NCBI GenBank assembly: GCA_964587175.1
Contig: CAZPKK010000004.1
Coordinates: 1 to 54,574 of the forward strand
Length of the DNA: 54,574 bases
Direction of reading: 5' to 3'
Source of the DNA: CALXVA01 sp964587175
GTDB taxonomy: Bacteria; Bacillota; Clostridia; TANB77; CAG-508
Positions within the stretch are counted from its first letter, which is position 1, and each line of letters starts with the position of its first letter. The notes below the pieces were generated by a model that was given only the letters and a program-made list of their open reading frames with translations, ran no database searches and was not told the DNA's origin. Shown piece after piece: positions 1 to 8,014 of this stretch. Made by a program: the position numbers and the translations under genes.

Positions 1-153
1 TATATCTCTTAATATTTCTCCTAGTCCTTCTTCTACGAACCAGTCGTAAGAATCTTTTTGAACTTTAATAAGATTTGGCATTTCGATTGAATCGCCGATT
101 TTAGCAAAAGTTTTACGAGAACATTTCTCGTGCTTAATTTCTTTTACTTTCAA
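1..153 (-). CDS. rpoB: RNA polymerase beta subunit, N-terminal fragment
   Basis: The reverse strand encodes 51 residues that run off the left edge of the window. They contain the conserved beta-subunit N-terminus PNLIKVQKDSYDWFVEEGL followed by GEILRDI. RpoB is the catalytic beta subunit of RNA polymerase. No ATG fits the family N-terminus. The start is read as TTG at 153, five bases after a strong AGGGGTGA ribosome binding site (159-166) and a run of T. The usual upstream neighbours rplJ-rplL are absent: the next gene upstream is an unrelated 64-residue ORF, so rpoB has its own promoter here. The family assignment is firm; the start codon is inferred from the ribosome binding site. Confidence 0.93.
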   Translation of the reverse strand, partial: MKVKEIKHEKCSRKTFAKIGDSIEMPNLIKVQKDSYDWFVEEGLGEILRDI

Positions 154-341
154 AAAAATCACCCCTAAAAAAGATTAAGCAGAATCAAAATATATATACT
201 TTATTAAGAAGTCCCTCTTGCATACAATGTTATGTATACGTTTTTATTAGTTTACTGCTCCCCAAACCTTTATTTCCGTAAATAATATTGTATCAATTCC
301 TCTTCTTTATAAATTTACATAACTATAGAAAAAACGGCAAT

Positions 342-383
342 AAAAAGGTAGGTTGGCATTTTTCATTTTTTTGCCAACTAACC
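342..383 (-). terminator. terminator-like hairpin inside the rpoB leader
   Basis: The arms GGTTAGTTGGCA and TGCCAACCTACC (reverse strand) are separated by an A-rich 13-base loop and followed by TTTTTA, the form of a Rho-independent terminator. It lies about 130 bases downstream of the best rpoB promoter and about 190 bases before the rpoB start. It is therefore either an attenuator in the rpoB leader or the terminator of the small upstream gene. Confidence 0.6.
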
Positions 384-515
384 CTCTTCTGTTTATATAT
401 TAAAATTTATTCTCTAAAATTAAATCTTTTATTTGAACCACCCTTAATTAATAATCTAAATAAGAGTCATAAAGTTTTACCTTCGCCGTTCGATAAAACT
501 CCCATGATATGATAT

Positions 516-543
516 TTTATAATATTTTGCACGTGCTTGTCAA
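516..543 (-). promoter_or_regulatory. promoter for rpoB
   Basis: TTGACA (538-543) and TATAAA (516-521) on the reverse strand are separated by 16 bases, a near-consensus housekeeping promoter. Transcription would begin near 509 and give rpoB an untranslated leader of about 350 bases that includes the hairpin at 342-383. Confidence 0.65.
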
Positions 544-616
544 TGGTTTTTTAAAGATTTTTTATTTTTTCGGTAAAATCTTCTATTTTTATATTATCTA
601 AATATTGTTAGTTATA

Positions 617-811
617 TTATTCAGATATGCTATTTGTATCTTCTAAATTCTCTAGGTTTTCCTTAAATTCATCAATTGTACTTTCGTTTTCTTTCATCAA
701 CTCTTTTCCTTCATTTATTAAATCTTGTATTGTTTTGCCATAGATATTTACGTACATTGCACTCTCATCATATTCTTCAGAGAAAGCGGAAAATATTCCA
801 TCTTTCATCAT
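617..811 (-). CDS. hypothetical small acidic protein
   Basis: A 64-residue ORF starting ATG ATG, rich in Glu, Asp and Asn and predicted helical in its second half (residues 25-60). I do not recognise a family with confidence. The pattern of a short strand segment followed by an amphipathic helix distantly recalls HicB-type antitoxins, but no HicA-like partner lies beside it. The ribosome binding site is weak. A plausible promoter (TTTACT, 16 bases, TATACT) lies directly upstream. It could be a genuine small gene or a remnant. Confidence 0.4.
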   Translation of the reverse strand: MMKDGIFSAFSEEYDESAMYVNIYGKTIQDLINEGKELMKENESTIDEFKENLENLEDTNSISE

Positions 812-835
812 GTCGAATTGATTTACTACGTGTAT

Positions 836-863
836 AGTATAACATATTTTTTGTTTCAGTAAA
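836..863 (-). promoter_or_regulatory. putative promoter of the 64-residue ORF
   Basis: The reverse strand reads TTTACT (858-863), a 16-base spacer, then TATACT (836-841), 25 bases before the ATG at 811. Confidence 0.4.
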
Positions 864-921
864 ACTAGTTCGTTCTTTAAACAAAAATAAATTTTTGGTT
901 TTTTTCACTAAAAAATACTAC

Positions 922-955
922 AAAAGGACAAGACGCTATTTTATCTTGTCTTTTT
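922..955. terminator. hairpin terminator after the XRE regulator
   Basis: GACAAGA (927-933) pairs with TCTTGTC (944-950). The stem is followed by TTTTT on the plus side and CTTTTG on the minus side, so it can end the minus-strand regulator gene and may work in both directions. Confidence 0.55.
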
Positions 956-965
956 GCAGCACTTC

Positions 966-1301
966 CTACGACACATTTTCCTTGTTAAAATACTCTATCA
1001 TATGAATTATAGTCTCTTTATTGCTTGGTTTCAACTTATCAAATCCAAGCAATGCACCATTTATTTCTCTTTTCCCTTTTACATCTAAGTATCCACTAAA
1101 AATTTCATCTAGCCCTATATTAAATAAATTGCATAATTTTACCAATACTTCATATGATGGTTTAGATCTGTCTTGTTCTATGTCCCCTATGTATCTGGGT
1201 GAACATTCAATTGCTTCAGCTAATTTTTCTTGAGTATATCCATGACTTTTTCTTATTGCCTGAATATTTTTTCCAATTTTTATTACCTTTGCTTTTCTCA
1301 T
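966..1301 (-). CDS. XRE-family helix-turn-helix transcriptional regulator
   Basis: A 111-residue protein with a lambda-Cro/C1-type helix-turn-helix at about residues 10-65; YTQEKLAEAIECSPRYIGDIE matches the two DNA-binding helices. The C-terminal 45 residues have no recognised sensor or peptidase domain. An AGAGG ribosome binding site lies seven bases before the ATG. It is a single-gene unit ended by the hairpin at 922-955. Cytoplasmic DNA-binding repressors of this size often autoregulate; the target is unknown. The deaminase gene upstream on the same strand is 141 bases away, so a shared transcript is possible but not shown. Confidence 0.85.
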   Translation of the reverse strand: MRKAKVIKIGKNIQAIRKSHGYTQEKLAEAIECSPRYIGDIEQDRSKPSYEVLVKLCNLFNIGLDEIFSGYLDVKGKREINGALLGFDKLKPSNKETIIHMIEYFNKENVS

Positions 1302-1442
1302 CTTTTACCTCTTTTATTAAAACTATAATTATATGATAACAAAGGTAATCTTTACATAAAACGAATTAAATTCGTATTACATACTAATACATTTCCTTTT
1401 TTGACTTAATCGTCTAATTTTATAACACTTAAGTAGCTGACT

Positions 1443-2717
1443 TTATTTTGTAAATTTAGTAATTATTTTCTCCATGTCTATGTATTTCATCTTTCTATTT
1501 TCCATTACTATATTTCCGTTAATAATACTTGTCTCTACACTTCTTCCTTCAGTATTATATACTAAGTTCGATATCATATCATTATTAGGAATCATCTTTA
1601 TATTTTCAAGATTTGGAGAAATGTCAACAATTATAATATCAGCATCTTTCCCCACCTCTATACTTCCTATCTTATTCTCTAATCCTAATAACTTAGCCCC
1701 ATTGATCGTCGCCATTTTTATTACTTCTTTGGATTCAATTCTAGCTTCATTCTCATGAATCCCGCCTTGTGCTAATGCTGCGATTTTCATTGTCTCAAAC
1801 ATATCTAAATTGTTTCCCGAACCTTGCCCATCAGTTCCTAAAGCTACATTAATACCATTTGCAATATATTTTGTAACGTCAGCAATTTTACATCCAAGTC
1901 TAAAATTTGAGATTGGGTTATGAGATATCCCACAATCCATTGCCTTTAATATCTTTATGTCTTCATCATTTAATCTTACTCCATGTGCCAAAATAGTATG
2001 AATTCCATCAAAATATTTTTTTAGTACTTTAGCAGCTGATTCTCCATGTAATTTTTTTATATTTTCAACTTCGTCTATACTCTCCAAAAAATGTACATGT
2101 ACAGGCAAATCATATTTTAAAGCTAATTCTCTTGATTTTTCCAATATTTTTCCTGAACAAGTATATAACCCATGAGGAGAAACTGTATATGTAATAAGAT
2201 TATTTTCTTTATTTCTTGTTTCATATAATTTTATAAACTCTCCTATTCTATTATTTGAAGCTTCTTCGCCATCATTGTCCATTAGGACTCTAGTAATTAC
2301 TGCTCTCATCTTTGCTTTTTCTAATGCATCTCTTATTTCTTCAGAAAAGAAATAATGGTCATTCACACATGTGGTACCAGTCGAAATCATCTCTAAAATA
2401 GACAGCATACTAGCATTAAATACATCTTCCTTTGTTAGTTTTGCCTCTATAGGCCATATTTTTTCATTAAGCCATGTAAATAAATTGCATCCTTCAAAGG
2501 TTCCTCTAAATATGCTCATTGCAATATGTGCATGTGTATTTATTAAACCTGGCATTACAATTTTATTAGTCGCATTTATAACTTTTTCTCCTTCATATGA
2601 TTCTATTTTCTTTTCCATCTTTTCTATTTTATTAGCCTCTATCCTTATGTCTAACTCTTCTATTTTAACATCATTGTTTTCAAAAATTAAAACATTTCCA
2701 TTTTTTATTATCATCAC
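1443..2717 (-). CDS. mtaD: amidohydrolase, 5-methylthioadenosine/S-adenosylhomocysteine deaminase-like
   Basis: A 424-residue protein of the metal-dependent hydrolase superfamily (ATZ/TRZ-MtaD subfamily). The metal-ligand HAH motif is at residues 62-64, followed downstream by HVHFLES, the HGV histidine and the ALGTDG aspartate near residue 290, all in the order expected for a TIM-barrel deaminase. Family members deaminate SAH, MTA or adenosine in nucleoside salvage; related members act on other amino-purines or guanine, so substrate is inferred. Full length, no obvious defect. The strong GAGGAGG site is unusually far (32 bases) from the ATG, with a hairpin in between. Confidence 0.8.
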   Translation of the reverse strand: MMIIKNGNVLIFENNDVKIEELDIRIEANKIEKMEKKIESYEGEKVINATNKIVMPGLINTHAHIAMSIFRGTFEGCNLFTWLNEKIWPIEAKLTKEDVFNASMLSILEMISTGTTCVNDHYFFSEEIRDALEKAKMRAVITRVLMDNDGEEASNNRIGEFIKLYETRNKENNLITYTVSPHGLYTCSGKILEKSRELALKYDLPVHVHFLESIDEVENIKKLHGESAAKVLKKYFDGIHTILAHGVRLNDEDIKILKAMDCGISHNPISNFRLGCKIADVTKYIANGINVALGTDGQGSGNNLDMFETMKIAALAQGGIHENEARIESKEVIKMATINGAKLLGLENKIGSIEVGKDADIIIVDISPNLENIKMIPNNDMISNLVYNTEGRSVETSIINGNIVMENRKMKYIDMEKIITKFTK

Positions 2718-2756
2718 TTAATTACTTCAATTTTCCTTAATTGAAGTTTCCTCCTC
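2718..2756 (-). promoter_or_regulatory. ribosome binding site separated from start by a hairpin
   Basis: AGGAGG lies at 2750-2755, 32 bases before the ATG at 2717. Between them CTTCAATT (2725-2732 on the plus strand) pairs perfectly with AATTGAAG (2739-2746), an 8-bp stem with a 6-base loop. Folding would bring the site to about 10 bases from the start codon. Confidence 0.5.
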
Positions 2757-2765
2757 TCATAAGAA

Positions 2766-2853
2766 AAGTAGCTTCGCCTTTTGTAGCATTTTACCTTGCA
2801 AATATGCACAATTTAACCTTGTTGTATAATAAAAATCTCTTACGCTATATATG
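2766..2853. repeat. dispersed intergenic repeat, copy A
   Basis: Contains TTGCAAATATGCACA and CCTTGTTGTATAATA, shared in order with copies at 5755-5852, 13888-13990 and, partly, 4541-4577 and 9608-9725. The terminal stem is degraded here. Looks like a non-autonomous palindromic element. Confidence 0.5.
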
Positions 2854-3569
2854 TTTTTCTTAATTATATACATAGATTTAATAAATTGCAATAATTTTAT
2901 CTTTTTATTAACACTCATCACTTACCAATTTTCATTATGAAATTTTATAAGATTTTAACTTTTTAGGCAAAAATTAAATGCCACTATAGAAAATACCTAT
3001 AGTAGCATTTATCATAAAACTGATATTAATCTTCAGCTAAAACTAATATACCTAATTTATAACCTAATATACATTACTGCATAAATAAGCTAATCATCAA
3101 ATATATTAATCGGTCGCTCGACTAAAAATGCACACACAATAGCCATATTCATCCACATGGGACTAATAACAACCATTATAAAATACAAGACTAATCTTAA
3201 CTTTGAATATATTACCTATGTTTCAACCATACATTATTAATTATATCTATAAACACTAAGTATAATAGAAATAACTATTGTACAGCTATAATACAAATAA
3301 TATACTCTCATCGCCGACATATAATAATATAAGATTATTACACTATTATATATCTTTGCTCGAATAATATAAAACATTATTAATTAACATCCTATATTAC
3401 TCTTATTTCAACTAATATCAATCTTATACTTTTATTATGTTACAATAAAATTTTTTTATACATTTTTATTAAATATTTTTTATTTGTTGTTATTGTTTTT
3501 TTTTATCTTTTATAGTATTATGTATATAGTATGTTTTACACTTAAGATAAATTTAGAAAGGTAAAAAAA
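2854..3569. other. long AT-rich non-coding region
   Basis: About 715 bases with no supportable ORF and many stop codons in all frames. A hairpin near 2977-3012 pairs AATGCCACTATA with TATAGTAGCATT (one mismatch). The rest is AT-rich with many TATAAT-like words and no clear riboswitch or tRNA. The right end must hold the promoter of the HD-GYP gene; a weak TTGTTA and TATAGT pair precedes its AGAAAGG ribosome binding site. Confidence 0.5.
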
Positions 3570-4502
3570 ATGAAAAGCGAAAAATTTGATTTTTATAATC
3601 CAACTAATCTAAAGTCATATGATCTCGAAAAGACCATGAGATATCAATTAGATATCTTAGGTAATTTGGATTTTTTTACTAGGCGACACAGTGAAAATGT
3701 TGCAAATTTAACTTGTAGAATTTGTGAATATTTACATTTCAACAAAAATTTTACAATTTATTGTACTATTAGTGCATATCTACATGATATAGGTAAAATG
3801 TTTATACCCTTAAAAATTTTAAATAAGCCTGATAAACTCACTGATGAAGAGTTTGAGATAATGAAAACACACACTACTTTAGGTTATGAAATGTGCATAA
3901 AAGATCCAAAATTAAAATCATATTCAATAGTGGCATTAAACCACCATGAAGCATTAAATGGCTCTGGTTATCCAAATGGCATAACAAAAATACCTATGGA
4001 AGCTCAGATCGTTAGAGTTGCAGATGAATATGATGCTATAGTTACGAAAAGGCAATATAAAACTCACGTAAATATATCTGAAACCTTGAAAGACTTAATA
4101 AAAGACGCTCAGCCAGATCCTAAATTTGTTGCATTAGATTATCTTTCCCAAAACTCTAAGTTTGGTAAAATCAATAAGCGTATTTTAAAAGTTTTATTTA
4201 AAGTTGTTATAGATGATATTTTATATGAAATTAGCTGTCTGTATGATTACCTAAAATATTTAAAAGAAAATATAAAAAGATTAGAACTTGTAGTAAAATA
4301 TGCTGATAAAATGGAAAGCGCCAAGACAGATAGAAAGAAGGCTTACTACAAGGAAGGTATGAAAATGCTTTTTCTGGTTGATGAAAATTTTGACAATTAT
4401 AAACAAGTATACGAAGATTATAAAAATGCTTTACAGATCAGGACTGACAGAATTCAAAAACTTTATGATGAAATTAAGATTATAAAAAAATTAGAAATTT
4501 AA
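3570..4502 (+). CDS. HD-GYP domain protein, probable cyclic di-GMP phosphodiesterase
   Basis: A 310-residue cytoplasmic protein. The HD-GYP domain spans about residues 35-165: RHSENV (first His), HDIGK (metal-binding HD pair near residue 73), NHHE, then GSGYPNG (the GYP signature) and VADEYDAI. HD-GYP proteins hydrolyse c-di-GMP, or in some families other cyclic dinucleotides. No transmembrane or receiver domain is present. The C-terminal third (about 210-310) is helical and probably coiled coil, perhaps for dimerisation or partner binding. All key metal and GYP residues appear intact. AGAAAGG precedes the ATG. It is the only plus-strand gene in this part of the window and is followed by a long hairpin. 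Confidence 0.85.
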   Translation: MKSEKFDFYNPTNLKSYDLEKTMRYQLDILGNLDFFTRRHSENVANLTCRICEYLHFNKNFTIYCTISAYLHDIGKMFIPLKILNKPDKLTDEEFEIMKTHTTLGYEMCIKDPKLKSYSIVALNHHEALNGSGYPNGITKIPMEAQIVRVADEYDAIVTKRQYKTHVNISETLKDLIKDAQPDPKFVALDYLSQNSKFGKINKRILKVLFKVVIDDILYEISCLYDYLKYLKENIKRLELVVKYADKMESAKTDRKKAYYKEGMKMLFLVDENFDNYKQVYEDYKNALQIRTDRIQKLYDEIKIIKKLEI

Positions 4503-4504
4503 GA

Positions 4505-4543
4505 CAAGTGTGCGTCGAAAGCAGAGCTTTCGACGCACACTTG
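4505..4543. repeat. 17-bp perfect hairpin between convergent genes
   Basis: CAAGTGTGCGTCGAAAG (4505-4521) and its exact complement (4527-4543) enclose a 5-base loop. It directly follows the HD-GYP stop and lies in the convergent gap with mazF, but no T-run follows, so it is either an unusual terminator or the stem of the adjacent repeat. Confidence 0.6.
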
Positions 4544-4577
4544 TGCATTTTGCTCTCGCAAATATGCACGCCTAAGC
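4541..4577. repeat. dispersed intergenic repeat, copy D (partial)
   Basis: GCATTTTGCTCTCGCAAA followed by TATGCACGCC matches the core of copies A and B (GCATTTTGCTTTGCAAA, then CGCACAGCC). Only the core remains. Confidence 0.45.
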
Positions 4578-4611
4578 AAACATCCATACTTCAGAACTCC
4601 GTCCTACTTTT

Positions 4612-4959
4612 TCACTCTAACCCAAAACTTACTCCTAATGCATTATTAATCTGTGATATTACATTTTCATCATCTATATGCCCTATTTTTTCTTTCAATC
4701 TGCTTTTATCTATTGTTCTTATTTGTTCGGCCAAGACTACTGAATCAGCCTTTAGACCATTTTCTTGTGACCCTATTTCTATGTGTGTTGGCAATTTGTT
4801 TTTTCCGGTTTGAGATGTAATTGCTGCTGCTATAACAGTTGGGCTATGTTTATTTCCTACATCATTTTGAATAATTAAAACTGGTCTTACTCCTCCTTGT
4901 TCAGAACCAATTACTGGGCTTAAATCAGCATAAAACATGTCTCCTCTTTTTATTACCAT
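4612..4959 (-). CDS. mazF: MazF/PemK-family mRNA endoribonuclease toxin
   Basis: 115 residues matching the MazF/NdoA fold: MVIKRGDMFYADLSPVIGSE at the N-terminus, then RPVLIIQND, the conserved arginine loop and the TVIAAAITSQ strand, and VVLAEQIRTIDKSRL near the C-terminus. Family members cleave mRNA at short motifs and are neutralised by a small MazE/NdoAI antitoxin. ATG at 4959 is chosen over the upstream GTG because AGGAG sits eight bases before it. No antitoxin-sized ORF lies beside it; the next gene upstream is the LolA-like protein, 85 bases away. It may be an orphan chromosomal NdoA-type enzyme with its antitoxin elsewhere. Confidence 0.9.
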   Translation of the reverse strand: MVIKRGDMFYADLSPVIGSEQGGVRPVLIIQNDVGNKHSPTVIAAAITSQTGKNKLPTHIEIGSQENGLKADSVVLAEQIRTIDKSRLKEKIGHIDDENVISQINNALGVSFGLE

Positions 4960-5043
4960 ATCCTTCACTCCTATTAGCTTCTATATTTAAGGCCTATCTT
5001 TTAACATATTTTAAATACAGTTTGAGATATAGTATGATTTATA

Positions 5044-5730
5044 TTAATATTGTTTTACATAAACTTCATTTATTAACTTTGCAAGTACATTATCTCCACT
5101 CAAATCATTTATCTTTATCTCATTATATAATATGTAAACCACTGTTTTTTCGTTAATATCTTGAACTAACATTTTCGTTGGTTTCCCGGTCTCCTTATCT
5201 ACATATAATATTTTGTTTTGGATATATTTATTGCCACTTTTTACTTTTACTTCAAAAACATATGATTCAACTTCTTCGTAAAAACTTGTATTATTTTCTT
5301 CTTTTCCGTCTTTATAATCCGAGATAAATGATTCTAATGTTAATATATTGCTTACAATGTATTCATAATTTTCATATATTTTGTTTATATTTAATTTTGA
5401 ATTGCTTATTGTTAAATTTTGCCCATCGTAAATTATTTCTACTCCCTCTATATTACTTGGTTCTAATATACTTTGTTTATATTGATTTGGCTTAATATAC
5501 TCTTGTAATATTAAATATTTATTTGTATTTTTGTTACTTTCTACAGTTACTTCAATTTCCGCTTCATACGAACTAATATTTAAAATATATTCTTCAATTT
5601 CCTCAATACTTATATTACTCATATTATTGCCATTTTCAAAAATTTTATAATTGTTTTTTGTAAAAAATATAAATAAAATTAAGCCAACAATAATAATAGC
5701 TATTGTTCCTAAAAATAACTTTTTTAACAT
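5044..5730 (-). CDS. membrane-anchored LolA-like protein
   Basis: 228 residues. One N-terminal transmembrane segment (about residues 5-25) lacks a lipobox cysteine, so it is probably an uncleaved anchor with an extracytoplasmic domain. The domain from about residue 45 (SSYEAEIEVTVESNKN, later YDGQNLTISN and YVDKETGKPTKMLVQD) has the beta-strand pattern of LolA-like/outer-membrane-lipoprotein-sorting proteins, which in Clostridia are typically of unknown function. It precedes mazF on the same strand. An alternative frame over its 5' end has no protein-like features and is ignored. Confidence 0.6.
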   Translation of the reverse strand: MLKKLFLGTIAIIIVGLILFIFFTKNNYKIFENGNNMSNISIEEIEEYILNISSYEAEIEVTVESNKNTNKYLILQEYIKPNQYKQSILEPSNIEGVEIIYDGQNLTISNSKLNINKIYENYEYIVSNILTLESFISDYKDGKEENNTSFYEEVESYVFEVKVKSGNKYIQNKILYVDKETGKPTKMLVQDINEKTVVYILYNEIKINDLSGDNVLAKLINEVYVKQY

Positions 5731-5754
5731 TAATTCCTTTTCCTCCTACATAAA

Positions 5755-5852
5755 AAAGTGCCTTTGCCCTTTTTAGCATTTTGCTTTGCAAATTCGCACA
5801 GCCAAAACTTAGCCTTGTTATATAGGAAAATCTTCGATTTTTCCTATATAAC
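5755..5852. repeat. dispersed intergenic repeat, copy B (best preserved)
   Basis: Core GCATTTTGCTTTGCAAA, CGCACAGCC, then a hairpin at 5817-5852: GTTATATAGGAAAA pairs with TTTTTCCTATATAAC around a short TCTTCGA loop region. Copies A, C, D and F share parts of this sequence elsewhere in the window. Size, AT-rich palindrome and intergenic position suggest a MITE-like or REP-like element. Confidence 0.6.
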
Positions 5853-5884
5853 AAAAAAGTAGACTAATTTACACTAATCTACTT
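5852..5884 (-). terminator. terminator of the minD-minE-rodA-dusB unit
   Basis: Reverse strand AAGTAGATTAG pairs with TTAGTCTACTT (one G-U) and is followed by TTTTTT. It lies 10 bases after the dusB stop. Confidence 0.75.
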
Positions 5885-5894
5885 TCATTCTATT

Positions 5895-6866
5895 TTAGAC
5901 TTTTTTAAAGTATTCATTTAGACAATCTATTAACTCTTTCTCACTTGATATTTGATTTATTTTCTCCCTTATTTTGCTTGCATCTTTCATATTTTTTATA
6001 TAATATGCTAGATGCTTTCTCATTTCTTTAATAGCTACTTTTTCTCCTTTTTCCTCCACTTCCAGTTTCACATGCTCTAGTATTGTATTTAGCTTTTCCT
6101 CATTAGAAATTTCTCTTTGCTTTTTTCCTTCTAAATAATTAATAGTTTCCTCAAATAAATATGGATTTCCTATCGCTGCTCTTCCTATCATTATTCCATC
6201 CACATTTGTTTGACTAAACATTCTCAAAGCATCTTCTTTAGATTTTATATCTCCATTACCTATAACTGGAATACTTACTGATTCCTTTACTTTTTTTATA
6301 ATTTCCCAATCAGCTGTTCCTGAATAATATTGTTCTCGTGTTCTTCCATGTACTGTAATTGCTGAAATCCCTGCATTTTCCAATATTTTTGCTACTTCTA
6401 CAGCAACAATATTACTACTGTCCCAACCCTTCCTTATTTTTGCCGTTACAGGAATCTTAGATGATTTTACAACTTCTATTGCTATTTGCTCTACAAGATT
6501 TAAATCTAATAGTAATTTACTTCCATCTCCATTCTTGACAATCTTTGGTGCTGGACATCCTATATTAATATCAATAATATCTGCAAAATTGCTAACATAT
6601 TTTGCTGCATATTTAAGTGCCTCTATATCACTTCCAAATAATTGTACCGCAACAGGTCTACTCTCTCCCTTCATATTTAATAAAAGTTTAGTTTTAGAAT
6701 CATTATAATATATTCCTTTACTACTTATCATTTCTGTATAGCAAAGACCTGCTCCATATTTTTCGCATATCAATCGAAATGGCAGGTCTGTTATTCCTGC
6801 CATTGGAGCCAAAAGTATGTTGTTACGCAATTCCACATTTCCAATTTTTAATTTTTTTAAATACAT
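5895..6866 (-). CDS. dusB: tRNA-dihydrouridine synthase
   Basis: 323 residues, typical for bacterial Dus enzymes, which reduce specific uridines in the tRNA D-loop using FMN and NADPH. Visible motifs: LAPMAGITDLPFR at residues 19-31 (FMN phosphate region), AVQLFGSD, the catalytic cysteine in NIGCPAPK near residue 105, ITVHGRTREQYYSG and GNGDIKS, GIMIGRAAIGNPYLF (FMN-binding C-terminal barrel), followed by the helical tRNA-binding domain. AAGGA precedes the ATG. The gene begins 40 bases after the restored rodA stop and is followed by a terminator, so it is probably the last gene of the min-rodA transcript. I use dusB by Firmicutes convention; DusA/DusC assignment is less likely. Confidence 0.92.
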   Translation of the reverse strand: MYLKKLKIGNVELRNNILLAPMAGITDLPFRLICEKYGAGLCYTEMISSKGIYYNDSKTKLLLNMKGESRPVAVQLFGSDIEALKYAAKYVSNFADIIDINIGCPAPKIVKNGDGSKLLLDLNLVEQIAIEVVKSSKIPVTAKIRKGWDSSNIVAVEVAKILENAGISAITVHGRTREQYYSGTADWEIIKKVKESVSIPVIGNGDIKSKEDALRMFSQTNVDGIMIGRAAIGNPYLFEETINYLEGKKQREISNEEKLNTILEHVKLEVEEKGEKVAIKEMRKHLAYYIKNMKDASKIREKINQISSEKELIDCLNEYFKKV

Positions 6867-6906
6867 TATTTTTCCTTTTCTTCTATAAAATAATAAACCG
6901 TTTTCA

Positions 6907-8014
6907 CTAATCTATAAAAATTGCCTTTTGTCGTCTTCCAGAAATATTTAATAAAAGTCCAATCATTATAAAATTACTTAGTAACGAGCTTCCTCCGTAA
7001 CTTACAAATGGTAAAGGCACCCCTGTTATAGGTAAAAGTCCCATTGTCATACCAATATTTTCTACCATATGAAAGAAAAATACTCCGAGCTATTCCAATT
7101 GCAATATATGAGCCCAAATCATCTTTTGCAGTTTTTGCTACATAAATAGCTTTTGTAATAAGTATTACATACAATATTATAATTGGTGCAGCAACTATAA
7201 ATCCCATTTCTTCACCTATTAGAGAAAATATAAAATCCGTCGTCTTTGGATATAAAAATCCTAACTGAGTCTGATTTCCTTTAAATAACCCCATTCCAAA
7301 TAATTGTCCTGCTCCAATTGCAAGTTTTGATTGTATAACATTATATCCTGCACCTCTTGGATCTAGGTCTGGATTAAGAAATACATCTATCCTTAATTTT
7401 GCATGCTCTGGTAAAACAAAAAAGTATAATAATGGTATAGCAATAATAACTAATAAGATTGTCCCTATAATATACCTCTTTTTTATTCCAGCTACAAACA
7501 ACATAAATACCAAAGCCATAGCAAAAGCCATAGCAGTGCCATAATCAGGTTGTTTAATAATTAATAAAGTAGGTATTAAAAATATTAATAATATTAATAA
7601 AAGTTTAGGAAATCTACTTATTTCATCTTTGCCTTTTTTTTGTATTCTTGTAATTATTAAAGCAAGCATTAGTACACATATTACTTTTGCAAACTCTGCC
7701 GGTTGAATTGATATAGAACCTATATTAAACCAACTGGTAGCACCATTTATGGGTTCTGTAAATAATACTCCTATTAGAAGAATTACAATTATTCCATATA
7801 ATATTGGAGATATTTTAGCTATGAAATCATAATCAATAAATATTATAATAATCATTATCGGAATACTAATTACAAGCCATATTATTTGCTTTTTTAATTC
7901 TTCGTAATCAGAATTCTGCGTTGCAGACGCTAGTGCAACAAGACCTATTGCAACTAAAATTATAGTACAAATTAATATTCCCCACTCTATATTTTTAAGA
8001 ATCTTCTTCTTCAT
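6907..8014 (-). CDS. rodA: RodA/FtsW-family SEDS glycosyltransferase, interrupted by a +1 shift at CGG
   Basis: The SEDS peptidoglycan polymerase RodA works with a class B PBP in cell elongation. Reading from ATG 8014 (GAGG six bases upstream, preferred to ATG 8026), the frame encodes the family's membrane helices and motifs such as INGATSWFNIGSISIQPAEFAK and RGAGYNVIQSKLAIGAG. At GCT-CGG-A (7090-7084) the frame derails and ends at 6974 with an unrelated tail. Skipping one base at CGG restores VFFFHMVENIGMTMGL, PLPFVSYGGSSLLSN and the C-terminus to a TAG at 6907-6909, about 368 residues in total, normal for RodA. The 5' end overlaps minE by 20 bases. Either programmed recoding, a true frameshift or an assembly error. 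Confidence 0.85.
7081..7091 (-). other. +1 frameshift site in rodA
   Basis: Zero frame reads ATA GCT CGG AGT; the family-consistent frame reads ATA GCT (C) GGA GTA. CGG occupies 7085-7087. There is no homopolymer. The same T-CGG-A arrangement occurs at the frameshift in the glucan synthase gene. Confidence 0.8.

Noticed and set aside
288..512. 74-codon plus-strand ORF opposite the rpoB leader
   Set aside because: No ribosome binding site, AT-driven composition, and it overlaps the rpoB promoter and attenuator-like hairpin on the other strand.
2854..3569. A hidden riboswitch or small RNA gene in the long AT-rich gap
   Set aside because: Apart from one short hairpin near 2977-3012 I find no conserved core, GC-rich structure or terminator arrangement.
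4505..4543. Hairpin as a standard Rho-independent terminator of the HD-GYP gene
   Set aside because: The stem is perfect but no T-run follows on either strand; kept as a palindrome instead.
5645..5854. 69-codon ORF overlapping the start of the LolA-like gene
   Set aside because: It runs through the dispersed repeat copy B and lacks a ribosome binding site; the overlapping frame has a clear membrane anchor and domain.
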